64,000 nt of DNA, taken from NCBI GenBank assembly GCA_036399055.1, contig DASWNX010000017.1:1-64000 (forward strand), read 5' to 3'. The notes beneath the pieces are model-generated. The model ran no database searches. It saw only the letters and a list, made by a program, of their open reading frames with translations, and was not told the DNA's origin. Position 1 is the stretch's first letter. Each line of letters starts with the position of its first letter. Below are positions 52,457 through 62,544 of this stretch, piece after piece. Origin of the DNA: Jatrophihabitans sp. (lineage in GTDB: Bacteria > Actinomycetota > Actinomycetes > Mycobacteriales > Jatrophihabitantaceae). Position numbers and translations under genes: made by a program.

Positions 52457-53664
52457 GTACCGAGCGCTTGTGGGTTATTGGATTGCCGGCCGAGGCGTCC
52501 TTTGTTTCCTTGGTCGATGACGTGCGCTCAGCGGCAAATCGCGCCAGCAAGGCTGATCCAGGCGATCGACTCGACATTGCACGGTTCGAAGCGCTGGCCA
52601 CCCGGCTCGAACAGGCCGCTCTGAATCAGGCGAACGCCCCACGAGTCGCCGTCGGAGTACCCGATGTCCAGCAGACGACTTTGCTTGGAATAGACCCGGA
52701 CTCCTGGCCGAGCGGCCTGCCCGAAGACATTCGCGCTGCTGCCATGTCACTCGTCGCCGAACGCCTTCTTCCCGTCCTAGTGGTCGATCCCCATGTGCGT
52801 GGCGCCACCGGTTCAGAGGACGTCGGCGCCGCCGAGGAGCCGGCGAATGTGTGGCCGGGCGAGGACGGAGTGTTCGGCGGTCGCGCCGTCGAGGCGCGAT
52901 TCCGCGCCCAGATCAGGGAGGCACTCAACCCGGACGCCACTCGCCGGGTTCCGGTATCTCCGAGCGGCATCAACAACGCGGTTGTCGCTGAGATTTTGCG
53001 CGAGTTCGTCGCAGCCGAACCGGGCGCCACCCGCGTTGACGCACCGGTCGAGTACCGCGACGGCTCGAAGTCCGCGCACCCGTTCCCGCTTCGGGCACTG
53101 CCACTCGTCACCGAGCTACCGACAGCGTCGCTGTCGCTCAAGTTCGCGTTGCTCTCGATCCGGCACACGGAGATGGACGCCATCGTGCACGGCGCATGGC
53201 TGCGCAACGCGGAGATTTCACGCCCCCGGCCGGCCGCGCAGACCGATGACTTGGTCTACGACCTAAGCCTCCGGCAGCTCGAAGAGCTCACACGCATAGA
53301 ACGTCACGTGCACCTGCACATGTACCAGACCGGCTTGGAAACAGCGGTGGTCGGCTTCTACCGGGCGCTGACCACCCACCTACTCAAGCACCCAGGCTCT
53401 GTCTCGGTTCAGCCCATGTACTTCGTTACGCCACCCAAGCCCCGGAAAGACAACAACGCTCGGCAGCCGAACGGTAGCCGCGGCAGCGGTGGAACCTCAA
53501 ACGGTCAAGGCCGTCACCAAAGTGATCCCAGGCAGCGCAACGCTGACCGCGGCGGTGGACGTCAGCAGAGCGGCCAGGCCGTTCAGTCTGACTCACCGAC
53601 TGAGCGGAAGCCGCTGCTCACCGAAAGCAGCACCTTCCGAAAGGGAACGGTGTGGTCGACGTGA
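52453..53664 (+). CDS. 403-aa island protein with RGG/Gln-rich tail, unknown family
   Basis: Coupled to its neighbours by overlaps at both ends. Residues 1-325 are a folded alpha/beta region I do not recognise (WVIGLPAEASFVSLVDDVRS, DIRAAAMSLVAERLLPVLVV, SLRQLEELTRIERHVHLHMY). Residues 330-395 are disordered and rich in Arg, Gly, Asn, Gln (SRGSGGTSNGQGRHQ, DRGGGRQQSGQ), similar to RNA-binding RGG tails. That fits a partnership with the helicase and its RNA-binding domains, encoded next; this is inference. Confidence 0.8.
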   Translation: MSTERLWVIGLPAEASFVSLVDDVRSAANRASKADPGDRLDIARFEALATRLEQAALNQANAPRVAVGVPDVQQTTLLGIDPDSWPSGLPEDIRAAAMSLVAERLLPVLVVDPHVRGATGSEDVGAAEEPANVWPGEDGVFGGRAVEARFRAQIREALNPDATRRVPVSPSGINNAVVAEILREFVAAEPGATRVDAPVEYRDGSKSAHPFPLRALPLVTELPTASLSLKFALLSIRHTEMDAIVHGAWLRNAEISRPRPAAQTDDLVYDLSLRQLEELTRIERHVHLHMYQTGLETAVVGFYRALTTHLLKHPGSVSVQPMYFVTPPKPRKDNNARQPNGSRGSGGTSNGQGRHQSDPRQRNADRGGGRQQSGQAVQSDSPTERKPLLTESSTFRKGTVWST

Positions 53665-56600
53665 CGAGCAGCGATGAGCCCAAGCGCGGCAAATCCGCAT
53701 CTCACATGCGGGCGTTCACCTGCAAGGACTGCCAGCGCGAAATCGAAGGCCTGCAGAAAGACATCGCCGTGCTGGAGGCCAGCCGAGCCAACAAAAACCA
53801 GCTCAAGAAGCTGCGCGCCACGCTCCGCACACGACTAGAGAAAGCGACCTACAACGAGAATTGGGCGCACAACCTCGTCGAGCGGGGCGGCTCCCGCTCC
53901 GACCGATGCAAGGAACATCGGCAAAAGCATCGCGTCAACATCCAAGGTCTCGCGGTCGCGTACATCGACCTCAAGACCGTCGGAGAGGTCGCCGACCGCG
54001 AAAACCCGACCGGACCACTAGGTGGCCTGGGCCCACTGCCGACCGCACACGAGGAGGTCAAAGGCACCTCCTACGACCTGCAAGAGGTCCGCGTCGGCAT
54101 GACCGACGAGCACGTCGTGGAGATGGTCAACAAGCTCCGTGAGAAGCAGGTGCTGATACTCAAAGCGGGCACCGGGACCGGCAAATCCACCTTCGCTCCC
54201 TACCGGCTGATGGACCCACCGCCATCGACCCTGACGAACGTGCCCGCCGATGCAACGTTCGCGAAGTTGACAGACCTCGGCCCGATCATCGTCACCGAGC
54301 CGCGCGTACAGGCCGCCGTCGGTGTGGCCTCGTTCGTCGGCGGCGTGATGTCCGGAGCCGGCGGCGTCGGCCCTGGCTTCCCGGTCGGTTACCAGGTGTC
54401 CGGCGACCGCAACCATGACGAGGCATGCGAGCTGATCTACGTCACCGACGGCACGATGATCAACTGGCTTAGAGAGGGCCGGCTAAGCCGCATCGGAACG
54501 GTCATCGTCGACGAGGCACACGAACGCAGCACGAACATCGACTTCATCATGGGCTACCTCAAGCGCGAGCTTCCCCGATATCCGCACCTGCGGGTCATCG
54601 TCACCTCGGCAACGTTCAACACCGACTTCTACCTCGAGTACTTCGGGGGACCGGAGAACGCGCACGTCATGGACGTCCCGCCGGAGAAGACCTTCGGTTA
54701 CGGGCTGCCCCTCTTCGCCAACCTTGACGCCCCGGAGGAAGGCGAGGGCAACGTCCTCGAGCGCTGGGACGACAAAGCACTGCCATTGACATCCGAGAGC
54801 CCGCGTGACGAGGAGTCCTTCGTTCGCACGCACTGGAAGTCGCAATACGCAGAACCACTTCGCTTTCCCGACGACGTCACTGACAGGTTGGACGACGGAT
54901 ATTCCGAGGATGTGTGGGCGACGACTCGGCTGGTCTCCGGTCTGCGTTACAAGGGCAAGATTCCAACCGATCAGTGGCAGGAACGCATGCCCGCCGAGAT
55001 GGCGAAGTTCGTCATTCAGTTAGCTCGCGGCCTGGACGACGCAAAGATTTTCGGCGACATCCTTGGGTTCCTGCCGACGAGGCGAACGATCGAGCCCGTC
55101 TGCGAGGAGATCGAGAAAGCGCTCGGTCGCACCTACAAGGACCAGGTCTTCCCTCTCATCTCCAGCCTGCCGAAGGACCGCCAAGCGAAGGCCCTCGCGA
55201 AGCGAAAGAAAGGCGATCCCCGCAAGATCGTCATTTCGACGAACCTGGCGGAAACCTCCCTGACGGTCGAAGGTGTGCGGTTCGTCGTCGACAGCGGCAT
55301 CATCGCTCAGTCCGAGTGGGATCCCGAGCTGGCGAAGGGCAGCATCCCGACGAAACCACACAGCCAGTCCGGCATCAGGCAGCGCTGGGGACGGGTAGGC
55401 CGGAAGGCACCCGGCTGGGTGTTTCCGCTCTACAGCAAAGGGCAATTCCTCGACCTGGCGGAGGACACCCCGCCCGGGTCGACCCGAGACAACCTTGAGG
55501 CTCTCGTCATGACCGCCAAGATGGGCGGCATCGATGATGTGCTCAGCTTCGACTGGCCGGCGGCGTTCCAACCGATGACCGTAGAACTGGACGAGGAAGC
55601 CACCGAAGCTCGAAAGGTCTTCGTCAAGGAGCTGGAGCGCGCCGACCGAGCGCTGCGTGCGGGGGGTGCCGTGGACAGCGATGGTCACCCGACATCGTTT
55701 GGCAAGGAGCTGACCCGCTTCCAGGGGCTTGGCTCGACCGCGAGTGCGCTCGCGGTCATGTTTGCCGATCGCCTCGCTTGCGTCCCGGAGGTTGCCACCG
55801 TCATCGGCTTGCTCGAAGACACGCGCCTGATTGGGCAACGCGGTCTGCTCCTTGACGACTTTGACTGGCCGGACGACTGGCGGCTGGAGGCCGCCGAACG
55901 ACACCGGGGGCTGTCGTCACTGTGCGACGACGAGGCCGAGTTGGTCCTGCTGGTGGCGGCGGCCTGGGAGTGGGCCGACCCGAACGTGGCTCCATGGGAC
56001 GACTCGCCGAAGCGGCAGGACTGGGCGCGCATGTGGTGGGTCAACCACGCGGTATTGCTCGAAGTGGCGAAGAAGCGTCACGATGTTCTGGCCGCGCTGT
56101 CACCAGCGATGAAAGAGGAGGTCAGGAGGTTCGTCGAGCCAGCGCTCATCAACCGCACCCGTGGTGTGCTGACGCGCGCGATGGCCACGAACATCTTCGT
56201 CAAGGCTGGCGACGGCCAGTACCAACCGACGAGCAAACCTCAGACCCCAATGGTCGTCGAGCGACCGGCACCCGAAGCAGGGAACGTAGAGAACAGCCTG
56301 GGCGCGCCTCATGCGGCGTCGCCAACGGTCTCGAGCACAGTGCCGCGTGTGTTCACCGTCGAAGAAGACTCCTTGCCAACGCCCAGCGCCGAGCACGTGG
56401 TGGCCTTGCGACGTCGTGAGTCCAAACTCGACAACCGCATCTCCTCGCTGGTCATAGCGCAGGAATGGGCCATGACCCAACCCGACGAGAAACAACCGTC
56501 CAGCGTCGTTGATGCCATGCGCATGGTAATTGCCGCATCGAAGTATGCCCCCGCCCAGGCGGAGAAGACCGAGGCATTGCGGTACATCGACAGTTGGCCG

Positions 56601-59600
56601 GTGGGCCAACGCGTCCGCCTTGAGCTGGAGACGGTCGACGAGGTGACCACGGCGCGGACTACGGAAGCACCGATTCCGCCGTTCCCTCGACCCAAGACCC
56701 GCGAGGAACGAGGCGAGGACCCACGTCGGGGCCGCCGCGCACGGACTCGCAACAGACTCGCTTTAGACGAGGAGGCTTTGGCCGGCAGCGCGGATGACCT
56801 TAGGACGGAAATTCGACTTACTCCACGTCGCGGATACGACGACGAACGAACGCAACAGACCGAGCTGCTCGAAGCTGATCGTGAGACTGGCACGCTTCAG
56901 GCCTGCGGCCAGTGCTTTCCCTGCCGGGCTGACCGGCCCGAGGATTGTGAGCGGCAGTCCCGGGCAACCGAACCAGGACGACGCGAAGACCCGGTAGCCG
57001 CCTGGCGTGCGAAGGCCAGCGTGGGCATGGATGCCTCAACCCCGCGCGTCGAAGTCGACCGCGAGTACCCCATCGACTCCGATGGTTGGTACGAGATCAC
57101 CGGCTACCAACGCGACAACGACGGTTACGTCGTCAAACTTCGCCCGGACTGGCGCCGGGGCCAGGTGAGCAATGCTGGGCAACACCCAGACTTGAAGGCG
57201 GGCGATCCGATCGAGATTCGTGTCGGCCGACCGTTAGTGCACCATGGCGGGTCGCTTCGCGCCTTCGACCGCGTCGACGGCGAGGGCCGCTTCGTCCTGG
57301 CCGAGGCGTGGGCACGCTACGACGACGAACAGGTCAAGCGGCGCGAGATTGCTGTCAGTCTGGACCGCGGCAGCACCGTCCAGCTGAAGAACCTCGTCTC
57401 TGGCGCCGAGTTCACGGCTACCGCGGTGCCAGCACGCGCCGAGGGCACACTAACCATTACGCTCCTCGAACTGCTCCATCAGCACTGGTCCCAGGCACAA
57501 GACGGACGCGGAGCCAGCAACGAGATTCTCGACAAGACCCGCCGCAATCACGGCCGCGAAAGGGTCTATACGGCCGTCGTTGAGTCACCACCGAACGCGA
57601 ACGGCTACGTGACCGCCCGGCTTCTTCACCAGGACAGCGGACTGGGAATCGTGCACTGCTTCGACTTCAATGTCCGACCAAAGCGTGCCAAGGCCTCGGG
57701 CAACGCGAACCCCCTGGGCGAGACCGAGTCGGCGAGCGAGGCGCCACCCCTCGGCTGCGGCGACGCGATCATGATCAAGCTTGGCAGCGATCGAGCACGG
57801 CTAGACGTCAGCGGACTCAGCATCGACGGTCTGCGAAGAATCGAGGCAGAGCAGGCGGGCCAGATCACCATCGACGGCCTGCCGAAGGATGAGAACTCAT
57901 CCTCCACCAGGAGCCCGAAATCTAAGGGCCGGCACCGGGCCAGCCCGGCTGCCGACACCCTGCTCGCTCCGCATGACGAGCAAGGGCCTGACCTCGACGA
58001 AGAGGCCGATGATCCGGCCCCGCCGGGGACCGTGGTGCTCGGCAAGACGGAGAAGCCGCTCTCGCGCTCGGCGGCGACGGCCTTAGCGGAACTCAGCGAC
58101 GACGCCGACTGGCCGAATGAGGTCTGGTCATTCTGGGCCCGGACCCATCACCTGCGGGTGGATGACCGCACGCCCTACATTCCTGGCACGCTCACCGAAC
58201 CGTTCGAGATGAGGGCAACGGTCCGGATCGACGAGACAACGCCGCTGACCCAACAACGGGCACGCATGGCAGCGTTCACCATCAAACACCCGGTATACAG
58301 CGCCATCGAGTGCATCGTGAAGTCGTACTCCAACTCCGGAGTATCCGTCGAGATCGATGGTGAGATTGAGGGCTTCGTTCCTACAGCGGAGCTGTCGTGG
58401 GCCGGCCGAATCACGCACCCCGACCAGGTGGTGGCTGTCGGCGACCACCTCCAAGCCTTACTTCAGGCCACACTGACCTCAAAGGGCATGCCGACACTGT
58501 CCGTCAAGGCACTCAAGCCCGACCCGTTCGAGGCCTTCAAGAAGCGCTACGCGCCTGGCGAGCGCGTTACCGGCATCATCGAGAAAAGGATCGAGCACGT
58601 TGTGTTCGTCGACCTCGGAGACGACGTTGACGGCTCGATTCACATATCCGAACTGGATCACCTGCACCTCGGCACTGCTGAAGACTTTTCCGAAATAGGT
58701 GCCTCGGTCACGGTCGAGGTGCTCGGATTCTCCGACAGCGCACGCCGAGTTGATCTGTCACGCAAAAACACGCTCCCGCACCCATACTTCGAGTACAAGG
58801 CGCATCACAAGCTCAATGAAGAAGTCACGGCCACGGTGGACCGGGTGTCGAAAGCTCACGTCAACGTCCGGCATTCCAACGGTGCACCAGGCGTCATCCA
58901 CGTCAGCAACCTTCGCTGGTGGCCGTATGTAGGTGACGCGGCTGACTTGTACAAGTCGGGCGACGAGGTCACGGCGCAGATCATCAAGTTCGACGACGAC
59001 AAACGCGAACTCGAACTCTCAGTGAAAGCGCTGTTGCCCGAGCCCTACGCCGAATACAAGGCGGGTCACAAGATCGGCGAGAAGGTTGACGCGGTAGTCG
59101 AGCGGGCAAACGCTCAGCACGTCAACGTCCGCCACTCGAACGGCGCCCAGGGACACCTGCATGCGAGTCAGATCTCGCGCGATCACGTTGCCGATGCGTC
59201 GAAGCTCTACAAGCCGGGTGATCGAGTTACAGCCCAAATTACCGGCTTCAATGACGAGAAGCGAACGATCGAGCTCTCAGTGAAGGCGCTGCTGCCCGAG
59301 CCTTACCCGGCGTTCAAGTTGACAACGCAAATAGGTACTCCGCTCACCGGCGTCGTGACTGGATTCAACGACCATTTTGCATACGTCAAACTCGCTGGCG
59401 GAGTCGAGGGCAGCATCCACGTTACACAGCTGTCGTCGATGCGGGTCGGCAAGCCGTCGGACATGCTAAGCAAGGGCCAGCAGGTGACGGCCATGGTTAT
59501 CGGATTTGACGATCAGCGCAAGAAGGTGCAGTTGTCGCTCCGGCAGCCGGCCGCCGCGCCTATGCCACCGCGTACTCAGTTTGCTGCCGCCCCGCCCCGG

Positions 59601-59831
59601 ACGGTCACACCGGCGGGGCCCGTCACGCCCGTCTCGGTACGGCCGGCGCCCAGGAGTCAGCCTCGGTCAGTCGTGATAGAGGCCGACACTGTGGCCGACG
59701 CCGTAACCAAGGCGTGCCGGCAGCTGAACGTATCGCCGTCAACTGTCACTTACGAGATTCTCGACCCGGGCGAACCGAAGAGACTGTTCCGTGCCGCTCG
59801 CCCGGCACGCGTGCGGGTCACGACTAGATAG
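53652..59831 (+). CDS. 2059-aa DEAH-box helicase with zinc motifs, five S1 domains and C-terminal Jag-N-like domain
   Basis: The GTG at 53652 lies five bases after AAGGGA; a GTG at 53661 is the alternative. Residues 24-89 have a C-x2-C and C-x2-H pair flanking a coiled coil. The helicase core follows: Walker A GTGTGKST (173-180), DEAH 287-290, VTSATF, GFLPTRRT, STNLAETSLTVEGV and QRWGRVGR (about 577-584), the DEAH/RHA (HrpA-like) pattern. A Cys-rich knuckle CGQCFPC with a later Cys lies at about 1085. Beta-rich modules occupy 1130-1400. Five S1 domains lie at about 1547-1615, 1632-1705, 1720-1793, 1807-1880 and 1893-1965. The last 50 residues (SVVIEADTVADAVTKACRQL, then LFRAARPARVRV) look like a Jag-N domain, normally N-terminal in KhpB/Jag. 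An RNA-remodelling enzyme is strongly suggested. Confidence 0.9.
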   Translation: MVDVTSSDEPKRGKSASHMRAFTCKDCQREIEGLQKDIAVLEASRANKNQLKKLRATLRTRLEKATYNENWAHNLVERGGSRSDRCKEHRQKHRVNIQGLAVAYIDLKTVGEVADRENPTGPLGGLGPLPTAHEEVKGTSYDLQEVRVGMTDEHVVEMVNKLREKQVLILKAGTGTGKSTFAPYRLMDPPPSTLTNVPADATFAKLTDLGPIIVTEPRVQAAVGVASFVGGVMSGAGGVGPGFPVGYQVSGDRNHDEACELIYVTDGTMINWLREGRLSRIGTVIVDEAHERSTNIDFIMGYLKRELPRYPHLRVIVTSATFNTDFYLEYFGGPENAHVMDVPPEKTFGYGLPLFANLDAPEEGEGNVLERWDDKALPLTSESPRDEESFVRTHWKSQYAEPLRFPDDVTDRLDDGYSEDVWATTRLVSGLRYKGKIPTDQWQERMPAEMAKFVIQLARGLDDAKIFGDILGFLPTRRTIEPVCEEIEKALGRTYKDQVFPLISSLPKDRQAKALAKRKKGDPRKIVISTNLAETSLTVEGVRFVVDSGIIAQSEWDPELAKGSIPTKPHSQSGIRQRWGRVGRKAPGWVFPLYSKGQFLDLAEDTPPGSTRDNLEALVMTAKMGGIDDVLSFDWPAAFQPMTVELDEEATEARKVFVKELERADRALRAGGAVDSDGHPTSFGKELTRFQGLGSTASALAVMFADRLACVPEVATVIGLLEDTRLIGQRGLLLDDFDWPDDWRLEAAERHRGLSSLCDDEAELVLLVAAAWEWADPNVAPWDDSPKRQDWARMWWVNHAVLLEVAKKRHDVLAALSPAMKEEVRRFVEPALINRTRGVLTRAMATNIFVKAGDGQYQPTSKPQTPMVVERPAPEAGNVENSLGAPHAASPTVSSTVPRVFTVEEDSLPTPSAEHVVALRRRESKLDNRISSLVIAQEWAMTQPDEKQPSSVVDAMRMVIAASKYAPAQAEKTEALRYIDSWPVGQRVRLELETVDEVTTARTTEAPIPPFPRPKTREERGEDPRRGRRARTRNRLALDEEALAGSADDLRTEIRLTPRRGYDDERTQQTELLEADRETGTLQACGQCFPCRADRPEDCERQSRATEPGRREDPVAAWRAKASVGMDASTPRVEVDREYPIDSDGWYEITGYQRDNDGYVVKLRPDWRRGQVSNAGQHPDLKAGDPIEIRVGRPLVHHGGSLRAFDRVDGEGRFVLAEAWARYDDEQVKRREIAVSLDRGSTVQLKNLVSGAEFTATAVPARAEGTLTITLLELLHQHWSQAQDGRGASNEILDKTRRNHGRERVYTAVVESPPNANGYVTARLLHQDSGLGIVHCFDFNVRPKRAKASGNANPLGETESASEAPPLGCGDAIMIKLGSDRARLDVSGLSIDGLRRIEAEQAGQITIDGLPKDENSSSTRSPKSKGRHRASPAADTLLAPHDEQGPDLDEEADDPAPPGTVVLGKTEKPLSRSAATALAELSDDADWPNEVWSFWARTHHLRVDDRTPYIPGTLTEPFEMRATVRIDETTPLTQQRARMAAFTIKHPVYSAIECIVKSYSNSGVSVEIDGEIEGFVPTAELSWAGRITHPDQVVAVGDHLQALLQATLTSKGMPTLSVKALKPDPFEAFKKRYAPGERVTGIIEKRIEHVVFVDLGDDVDGSIHISELDHLHLGTAEDFSEIGASVTVEVLGFSDSARRVDLSRKNTLPHPYFEYKAHHKLNEEVTATVDRVSKAHVNVRHSNGAPGVIHVSNLRWWPYVGDAADLYKSGDEVTAQIIKFDDDKRELELSVKALLPEPYAEYKAGHKIGEKVDAVVERANAQHVNVRHSNGAQGHLHASQISRDHVADASKLYKPGDRVTAQITGFNDEKRTIELSVKALLPEPYPAFKLTTQIGTPLTGVVTGFNDHFAYVKLAGGVEGSIHVTQLSSMRVGKPSDMLSKGQQVTAMVIGFDDQRKKVQLSLRQPAAAPMPPRTQFAAAPPRTVTPAGPVTPVSVRPAPRSQPRSVVIEADTVADAVTKACRQLNVSPSTVTYEILDPGEPKRLFRAARPARVRVTTR

Positions 59832-59900
59832 CCCTCCCAGGCGAGGGAACTGACCACCCTCTAGGACAACGCAACCGCGCTACGCATCGTCACCGCGGCC

Positions 59901-61220
59901 TTACGGCTTGTCCGCAGCGAGTTGCTGGCTGAGCCAGGCGCGGGTTGAGTAGTCGGTGGGAAACCAGAGGCGGCCGCTGGTGTGGCGTATCGGAGTCGCG
60001 GGAGTCCACGGGCTGTTCGGGTCTGGTCGCGTCTGCCACTGGCCGTAGTAGGTGGCTTCGTCGTTGTCACCGATCCCTTGGACGATAACTCGTAAAGTCG
60101 GGTGGTCGTTCCACTCGAGGCCGAGGGTGGCGTCGAACTCGCTGGCGTAATCGGGGTCTCCATGGGTGACGTGGTCAATGATGGCCTGGGGAGGCTTGAG
60201 GTCTGATGCGGACGCGTCGACGAGGTCCGTTGGCCCCGAGAGGCACTGGCGCAGTGGGTTCATGATGCCGCGGACGCAGTTTTCGACGATCAAGTCCTCC
60301 CCTCCTCGGGCGGCTTTCCTCATTGAGTAGCCGCGATCGAAGAAGCTGGGGTACTTGGACGGGTCGGGCTTAGTGATGGTGTCAGCGGGGTTGTCGGCTA
60401 GCCAGCACTTGAGCTCGTCGCATACGTCTCGCATCGACGGGCGCGTATGCGGTGCGTGCATCGTGCAGACTTCCATGAGCCGCGCGAGCTCGAAGGCGGC
60501 GTCTCCGCCGACCGGATAAAGGCTGTTCTGCTTCTCGAAGACGTGCAGGGTGCCCTGAGGTGGGTAAGGCTCTCCCATCGCGAACTTCCACAGGCACTTG
60601 GCCAAGGAGTACACATCGACGGGCGCCCAGTTGCGGACGTTGTCGTTGTTCAGGGCTTCCGGTGCGATGTAGCCCCAAGGGCCAGCCTTAGTCCCCGCGT
60701 CGGTGATTCCGGCGTTGCTGGGATGATGGGCGATACCGAAGTCTCCTAGGACGGCGTGTCCGTCGAGCCAGAACAGGTTGTCGGGCTTGATATCGCGGTG
60801 GGTGATTCTGTGGGTCTGGATTAGGTCGGTCAGGGTGGCCGCCAACTCGGCAAATGCGTCAACTACCGCCCACAGGTCGGGCACCACGCCAAAGTGATCG
60901 CCGAGAAGCGTTGCCTCCTGCGTGACGAACCACTCGCTGTGGCTACTCGGGTCCACATCAAGGACCGGGAGCACGCCGGGCGTGCCCTGGAGGGTCTTCA
61001 TCAGATTGAGCTCTTGAACAAAACGCTTGCGCGAGTAGGACGGCTGCTTAGGCTCTAGCGCCTTGGCAGGGTCCGCACAGAACTTGAGTACTCCTGCCCG
61101 CCCGCTGGCGTCGGCGGCCCGCCAGACATGAGTCGATCCGTTCTTGAGCGCTCCCCCGTTCTCCGGGTCTGCTACCAGAGTCCAGGAGCCGAGTTGGGCG
61201 CCGGCATTCAGCTTCGCCAT
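59901..61220 (-). CDS. Soluble Ser/Thr protein kinase
   Basis: 439 residues. Kinase domain at about 10-280: K46 in GVLKFCAD, HRDIKPDN with catalytic D143, DFG at 160-162, then GPWGYIAPEAL. No membrane helix or PASTA domain. A C-terminal region (about 285-439) has a distinct unrecognised domain with LWFPTDYSTRAWLSQQL at its end. It converges on the helicase gene with 69 bases between the stops. Kinases of this soluble type accompany several phage-defence and stress islands; its substrate could be the neighbouring proteins. Confidence 0.9.
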   Translation of the reverse strand: MAKLNAGAQLGSWTLVADPENGGALKNGSTHVWRAADASGRAGVLKFCADPAKALEPKQPSYSRKRFVQELNLMKTLQGTPGVLPVLDVDPSSHSEWFVTQEATLLGDHFGVVPDLWAVVDAFAELAATLTDLIQTHRITHRDIKPDNLFWLDGHAVLGDFGIAHHPSNAGITDAGTKAGPWGYIAPEALNNDNVRNWAPVDVYSLAKCLWKFAMGEPYPPQGTLHVFEKQNSLYPVGGDAAFELARLMEVCTMHAPHTRPSMRDVCDELKCWLADNPADTITKPDPSKYPSFFDRGYSMRKAARGGEDLIVENCVRGIMNPLRQCLSGPTDLVDASASDLKPPQAIIDHVTHGDPDYASEFDATLGLEWNDHPTLRVIVQGIGDNDEATYYGQWQTRPDPNSPWTPATPIRHTSGRLWFPTDYSTRAWLSQQLAADKP

Positions 61221-61295
61221 GGCGGCATCTTCTCACCGATAACCGGCGTCTGGGTCTCGGCGGTCGAAGTGGTTCAGACCCGGCGGTCGATTCCA

Positions 61296-62339
61296 TCAAC
61301 GTTGTGCGGGGTCGGGCACCCCGCACGTGCGGAGCAGGTCCATTAGCCGGTCGAGGATGACGTCCAGGCCGCTCCAGTCCTGGGTGACGACGAGCGCGGG
61401 ATTGTGCCGGGCCGCGATCACCTTCGCGCGGAACGCGTCGTGCACGGCTCCCTTATTTGCGATCTCGCCCTGGTAGGCGCTGAGCGCCGGGATGTGTGTC
61501 CCCCACACCACCGGGCGCAGGTTGCCAGTGGCCGGGTCGGTGAGGACATCGGCACCGAGGTACAGCTCGATGGAGCCGGCGAGGCCGTTGACGTTGCCGG
61601 TGTGCGGTCCGGTCGGTCCGGTCGACGGGTAGTTCGTCGCTACGTCAATCTCCGGGTAGTGGTCGACGGCGTAATGGCTGGGCAGCTGGACTCTGCGGAG
61701 GCTGCGTCGGGCCTCGCGGGCAGCAGTGTCGTTGTCGAGCAGGACGATCACCCGGTTGTTGACGCCGGCAGCGGCCAGCGACTTCACCGTGCTGAGGGCG
61801 ACGGACGCGCCCCCGGGCACAGCTCCGAAGTCGTAGAATCGGACGAAGTTGCTCAGATGCGGGCGCCGGATCTCAATCGCGGCCTGCAGAAACTCGGCGT
61901 CGTTAGTGCCTTCGGTGATGACCACTGCCGGGGTGCGATTGAGAAACATGACGCTGAACATGACCGTGGCTGCGGTCTGAGGATCGAAGTTGTAGGCATC
62001 CAGGTACCCGTCGGAACAGAGGGCGGTCAGGTCGAGTAGGACCTCCTCGTTGGGGTCGTTGGCCTCGAGGAGCGCCCGCAGGAGCCACCGGGCGTCGAAG
62101 TTCTCCCAAAGCTCCATGAGAGGCTCGAGCTTGGTGTAGTCGTCCCCGGCGTGCTCGAACGGCTCGTAGGTCGGTAGGGCGGCTCGAACGCGTTCGACCC
62201 ACTGATCGAACGTCATGCCGCGGAGCTCGGTGACGATCGCCTCGACGTTCTCTGCGCCCCACAACTCGGGTGTCGGGTGCTGGAGGAGTGGAGCACCCGG
62301 CTGAATCCGCAGGGGCCGGTCGAAGCGACCCAGATCCAT
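61296..62339 (-). CDS. HEPN/Toprim-associated protein
   Basis: 347 residues from the ATG at 62339; a GTG at 62366 adds nine. The Toprim core is clear: PAVVITEGTNDAEFLQAAIE with the acidic motif, PGGASVALSTVKSLAAAGV, and NRVIVLLDNDTAAREARRSL with the DxD. NVNGLAGSIELYLG and AYQGEIANKGAVHDAFRAKV follow, as in the HEPN/Toprim-associated family. HEPN domains are commonly RNases and Toprim domains nucleases or primases. The gene is 75 bases upstream of the kinase start on the same strand, so the two form a probable unit. Confidence 0.8.
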   Translation of the reverse strand: MDLGRFDRPLRIQPGAPLLQHPTPELWGAENVEAIVTELRGMTFDQWVERVRAALPTYEPFEHAGDDYTKLEPLMELWENFDARWLLRALLEANDPNEEVLLDLTALCSDGYLDAYNFDPQTAATVMFSVMFLNRTPAVVITEGTNDAEFLQAAIEIRRPHLSNFVRFYDFGAVPGGASVALSTVKSLAAAGVNNRVIVLLDNDTAAREARRSLRRVQLPSHYAVDHYPEIDVATNYPSTGPTGPHTGNVNGLAGSIELYLGADVLTDPATGNLRPVVWGTHIPALSAYQGEIANKGAVHDAFRAKVIAARHNPALVVTQDWSGLDVILDRLMDLLRTCGVPDPAQR

Positions 62340-62544
62340 GGCATCACAGCCACCGACGTCGCCCACGCGAACGGCTGGGTGATCGGCGCGCCCCCGGGAC
62401 GTCTACCCGCGCCACTCCTCGACGCCTCAAGGCAGTTCACGCAGCGCCATGCGACGCTCGCCGTCCGACGACGACCCGGTGTACGGCAATGCCTGACGGA
62501 CGGGCAGCCTTCCATAACTGTAGGACTTACACTACATTTATTGT

